Shown here piece by piece: positions 60,911-64,000 of a DNA stretch of 64,000 bases. Every line of letters starts with the position of its first letter. The stretch's first letter is position 1. The DNA comes from Lycium barbarum (Eukaryota; Streptophyta; Magnoliopsida; Solanales; Solanaceae). Position numbers and translations under genes: made by a program. The notes under the pieces were generated by a model. It did no database searches, had not been told where the DNA came from, and saw only the letters and a program-made list of their open reading frames with translations. The stretch covers positions 118,854,376 to 118,918,375 of the forward strand of contig NC_083342.1 of the NCBI RefSeq assembly GCF_019175385.1, in the 5' to 3' direction.

Positions 60911-61348
60911 ATGGATTCTAGTTTTCAGCTATTAACCACAATCACAACTTTCACCGCCACCGTTTTAATAATTTGCGGTATCAAATTACGGTGGTTCCGC
61001 CCCGACAATCACCTACCACCACCGTTCACCGCCAATGATGAAGATGAAGACTGTTGCTGTGCCGTGTGTCTCAACGATGTGATGGGCGGTGAGAATTGCC
61101 GGAAACTGCCGAAATGCGGCCATGTTTTTCACGTTGAGTGTGTGGATGCATGGCTAGAGTGCAAATGGACGTGCCCAATTTGCAGAAGGCAAGTTACTAA
61201 TGATCTTCCAAAGCGACAAGGTGAAAACACTACCGTTTTTTCTTATCTCAATTTACGGCGTGAAGATTTTATGCTGAAGATTTTTAGTCCTTTTACCGAA
61301 GAACGAATGATAGTTTTCATCGAGAGCATAGTTTTGCCCCGTACTTGA
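60911..61348 (+). CDS. Membrane-anchored RING-H2 protein, 145 aa (probable E3 ubiquitin ligase)
   Basis: A single exon, paralog of 36690-37106. A hydrophobic N-terminal segment at about residues 7-24 (LLTTITTFTATVLIICGI) precedes the shared motif DNHLPPPFTA. The RING-H2 ligands are C50, C53, C69, H71, H74, C77, C88 and C91, complete and identically spaced. The C-terminal tail (after residue 100) diverges from the paralog. An acidic run (EDED) sits just before the RING. Expected role: membrane-localised ubiquitin ligase; substrate unknown. GC-rich coding DNA in AT-rich surroundings. It lies 650 bp right of the MULE. Confidence 0.85.
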   Translation: MDSSFQLLTTITTFTATVLIICGIKLRWFRPDNHLPPPFTANDEDEDCCCAVCLNDVMGGENCRKLPKCGHVFHVECVDAWLECKWTCPICRRQVTNDLPKRQGENTTVFSYLNLRREDFMLKIFSPFTEERMIVFIESIVLPRT

Positions 61349-62790
61349 CTTTTTGTAGTTTTTTCACCCGGTGTTTAGTATCTTGGAACCCGATTAAATC
61401 CAGATCGCAAAACGTAAGGCCCACTTCTAAGCGGCAATGCTCCCAACAAAATTTGTTTCATTGCTAATGGCTCGAATTCGAGACTTTTGACTAAGGATAG
61501 ATGGACCCAATCATTCCACCAGAACCCATGTTGGTCCTTGATTTTTAGTTTCAATGGAGGATTTATTAATTTAAAATTACTTCTGTATTTTTCTTAGCCT
61601 AGCATTTAGAGGTTAAAGAGATTATTTATTATTTTTTGTTTAACCTATGTATCAAATTTAGCATTGAATTTGACTATATTAGCCTGAGGAATGATCTACC
61701 TTTAGTTCGTGAAAAGAAGATTGTGAAGCATATGTACGTATAGTTAACTTTTCATATGTACGTGAGGAATGTTATTGGTCAACATAAGAGAGCAAATGAA
61801 GTTCTCGGTTTATTCTTCTTTCTTTTCTTTTTCCCCCATAGATTGATTGGTGAAAGAAAGGAAACGGATGTAAAGTTGAAGAAATTTCAAATTAGCTTCC
61901 TTCTTTGCTGGAATAAGACTTAACTAAAAAACCATCTTTTAATTTTGAACACCTATCAAACTTCTTTTTCTTTTCCAACTTTCACCGTCGAGCAAATCCG
62001 ATATTTTGTGTACATTCTATTTTATTGCCATTTTCTCTTTCAAAAAAAAGGAAATTTTCTTTTATTTCTGTTAAATAGTAGGAAAGAGGAAACTGGATAG
62101 CGGTGGACTGATGGTATGAATACCATACCAATACTTACTTTTTATAGGAGTGTTTTAGTTGAGTTAGAAATTATACATCAATACTAGTAAATATAAAAAA
62201 CAGAGTCTCTTTTTGTTAGCTTATCGTAAATAGGTTATTTGAAATTAATTTTATAAATAAATAGCTATGAATTTGAAAAAAATTATTTATGTTTTGTAAA
62301 AAAAGCTGATAAGTTGTTTTTCTTAATTAAAATTTCTAAAATATCATTTTTTTTTGGGAAAAAATAATAATTTAAAAGTACTTTTGTCAGGAAAAGAATA
62401 AACGACAAATATGGAATGGACAGAAAGTAGGTGTTTGGAATTAGGAAAATTTAAGGATAAACAATATAAAATTTGATAAAATTAAAAGTGCTTATAAATT
62501 GAAAATTACAAAAGAATTTTGACTGACTTTCGCTTATAAGCATTTTGGAGAGTCTTAAGTATTACCAGTAAATTTAATGATACTGATAATTGGTAGGACA
62601 ATTTTCCAGATAAGAGACGTGGCGGCATTGAACATACTTGTCATATGATCTGACAAATGAACATTTTGACCTTTTCTTTTGGTGACTCAGATCTAAGCTG
62701 TTTTCTTAGTACCCGGCACTTTTGTAACACAAAAAAAAAAAATAAAAAAATGGAACCAAACTAATCTATTGAAAAAAAACTATCAAACTA
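61349..62790. other. Intergenic stretch, nothing recognised
   Basis: 3' flank of the RING-H2 gene, then AT-rich DNA without credible genes. I see no complete transposon. Confidence 0.4.
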
Positions 62791-62793
62791 GAC

Positions 62794-62818
62794 TTCACGC
62801 ACCGATTCCGTGCGTGAA
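62794..62818. repeat. Perfect short hairpin
   Basis: TTCACGCAC and GTGCGTGAA flank a 7-base loop (CGATTCC). It lies just outside the inverted-repeat element at 62858 and may belong to it or to another element end. Confidence 0.7.
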
Positions 62819-62857
62819 AGGAGGTATTTTTTTTTTTTTTTAAACTATCAAAAATTA

Positions 62858-64000
62858 CGTTTTTTTCATACTTTGAGTAAAGATTAATCATGTTTCAAAA
62901 CCCCGAAATATCAATATTTTATATAGAATTTAATATATTTTTTTGCGTACAATAACGTCAGCTCATTACATCAAGTATACCTAAACGTTTGGATCGTCGT
63001 TTTAGGGGTTGTAAAGTGCCCCGAAGTAAGTTTTGTTTGCTTGGAAACTTGTCATCTTTAGATCTAAGTGTCATATTTTATAGGATTTTGATTTAAGTGT
63101 TTTGAAATAAAAATATTATATTAAAAAATAATTCATCCAATATGAGAAGTTCAACCAAGGTATAATATATCTCATTCAATGCTCCCACCAAGATTTGATC
63201 CCATGTTGTTGGCATAAAAAGAAGTGAGTAAAAAAGAGAGGCTAAACCACCAAGCCAAATTGGTGAATGTTACAAAGCAAACACTTTTTATTTTTTATAT
63301 TATTCACTAATGCTATCTAACTCGTTTTCATAAATTGAATTTCAAACCTCGAAATTGACATTTAAAACATCATTACCACGGGATTAGCATCTCGAAATAG
63401 ATTTTTTATCATTAGATTTTTACTAGAGAAGAATGAAATTTTTGCACAAATTTGGGGCAAAATTCAAATTGAACGGGATAACGGGCGTTTTTTGGAAAAT
63501 CGGCTCAGCCAAACAGGTTTGTCCCTGTAGATCTCGAAAAAATACTCTGAATAAAAAAAAAATGCGTAAATCGGACATCCGAGTGCAAAGTTATGACCAT
63601 TTAAAGTTTCAACAATTTACAACTAGTTTTCTACCTATGCTCCGGTCCTTATTTTTTATTTATGTGAGTCAAGAGGTATATGTATACTTGATGCAATGAG
63701 CCGATATTATTGTACGCTAAAAAAATATTAAATTCTATATAAAATATTTATATTCCAACGTTTTGAAACGTGACTAATCTTCGGTCAAAGTATGGAAAAA
63801 AACTTAAAGATAACAAGTTTCCAAACTTACTTTGAGGCACTTTACAACCCCTAAAGTAACAATCCAAACATATATGTATACTTGATGTAATGAGTCAACA
63901 TTATTTTACGCTAAAAAAAATATTAAGTTCTATATAAAATATTTATATTCCGGTGTTTTGAAACGTGACTAATCTTCGGTCAAAGTACGAAAAAAAACTT
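62858..64000. mobile_element. Inverted-repeat element, cut by the window edge
   Basis: An arm of about 205 bp at 62858-63062 (ACGTTTTTTTCATACTTTGA ... GGGGTTGTAAAGTGCC) is mirrored at about 63805-64000. A partial extra copy of the right arm in the same orientation lies at about 63665-63790. The centre (63066-63640) carries a short open frame without a recognised domain. Because the right end is not in view, I cannot test for a target duplication. MULE-type or another foldback element. Confidence 0.6.

Overview
This is nuclear plant DNA, most likely from a solanaceous species (inference). It is AT-rich, has spliced genes with GT-AG introns, and is dense in plant transposons. Short retroposons ending in TTG repeats, Stowaway-like MITEs with CTCCCTCC-type ends and hAT ends reading CAGGGGCGGACCCA are all types I associate with Solanaceae. 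Nothing bacterial, organellar or CRISPR-like is present, and I saw no pararetrovirus.

Five host genes can be supported. (1) An intact P-class pentatricopeptide repeat (PPR) gene, 2640-3635 (+). (2) A UMP-CMP kinase gene with eight coding exons and a leader intron, 19913-23563 (+). (3) A two-exon uL18-like ribosomal protein gene with a probable organelle targeting peptide, 24703-27270 (-), convergent with the kinase gene. (4) and (5) Two related membrane-anchored RING-H2 genes, 36690-37106 (-) and 60911-61348 (+), about 24 kb apart and pointing away from each other.

The rest is mostly mobile DNA. Left part (1-18 kb): a truncated LINE, a 256-bp hAT MITE, a nest (hAT, then Helitron, then retroposon and MITE) at 4199-8486, and a decayed L1-type LINE at about 10.0-16.7 kb (-). 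Middle (27-38 kb): an hAT MITE, Helitron-like elements, Mutator-type and Stowaway-type MITEs. Right part (38-64 kb): a tandem duplication of a roughly 3.5-kb unit. Copy A is interrupted by a 3.7-kb hAT carrying a dead transposase, copy B by Helitron sequence, and a 1.74-kb solo LTR sits at the A/B junction. Then come a 1.2-kb foldback Mutator element with 581-bp arms and a 4.0-kb Mutator-like element (MULE) carrying a broken transposase plus a convergent GRF-zinc-finger/membrane ORF. An inverted-repeat element runs off the right edge.

The best leads are the two-gene MULE and the duplication, whose copies act as empty-site references for each other's insertions. Most element boundaries rest on terminal repeats plus target-site duplications read directly. 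Family names come from established knowledge; divergence and ages were not computed.
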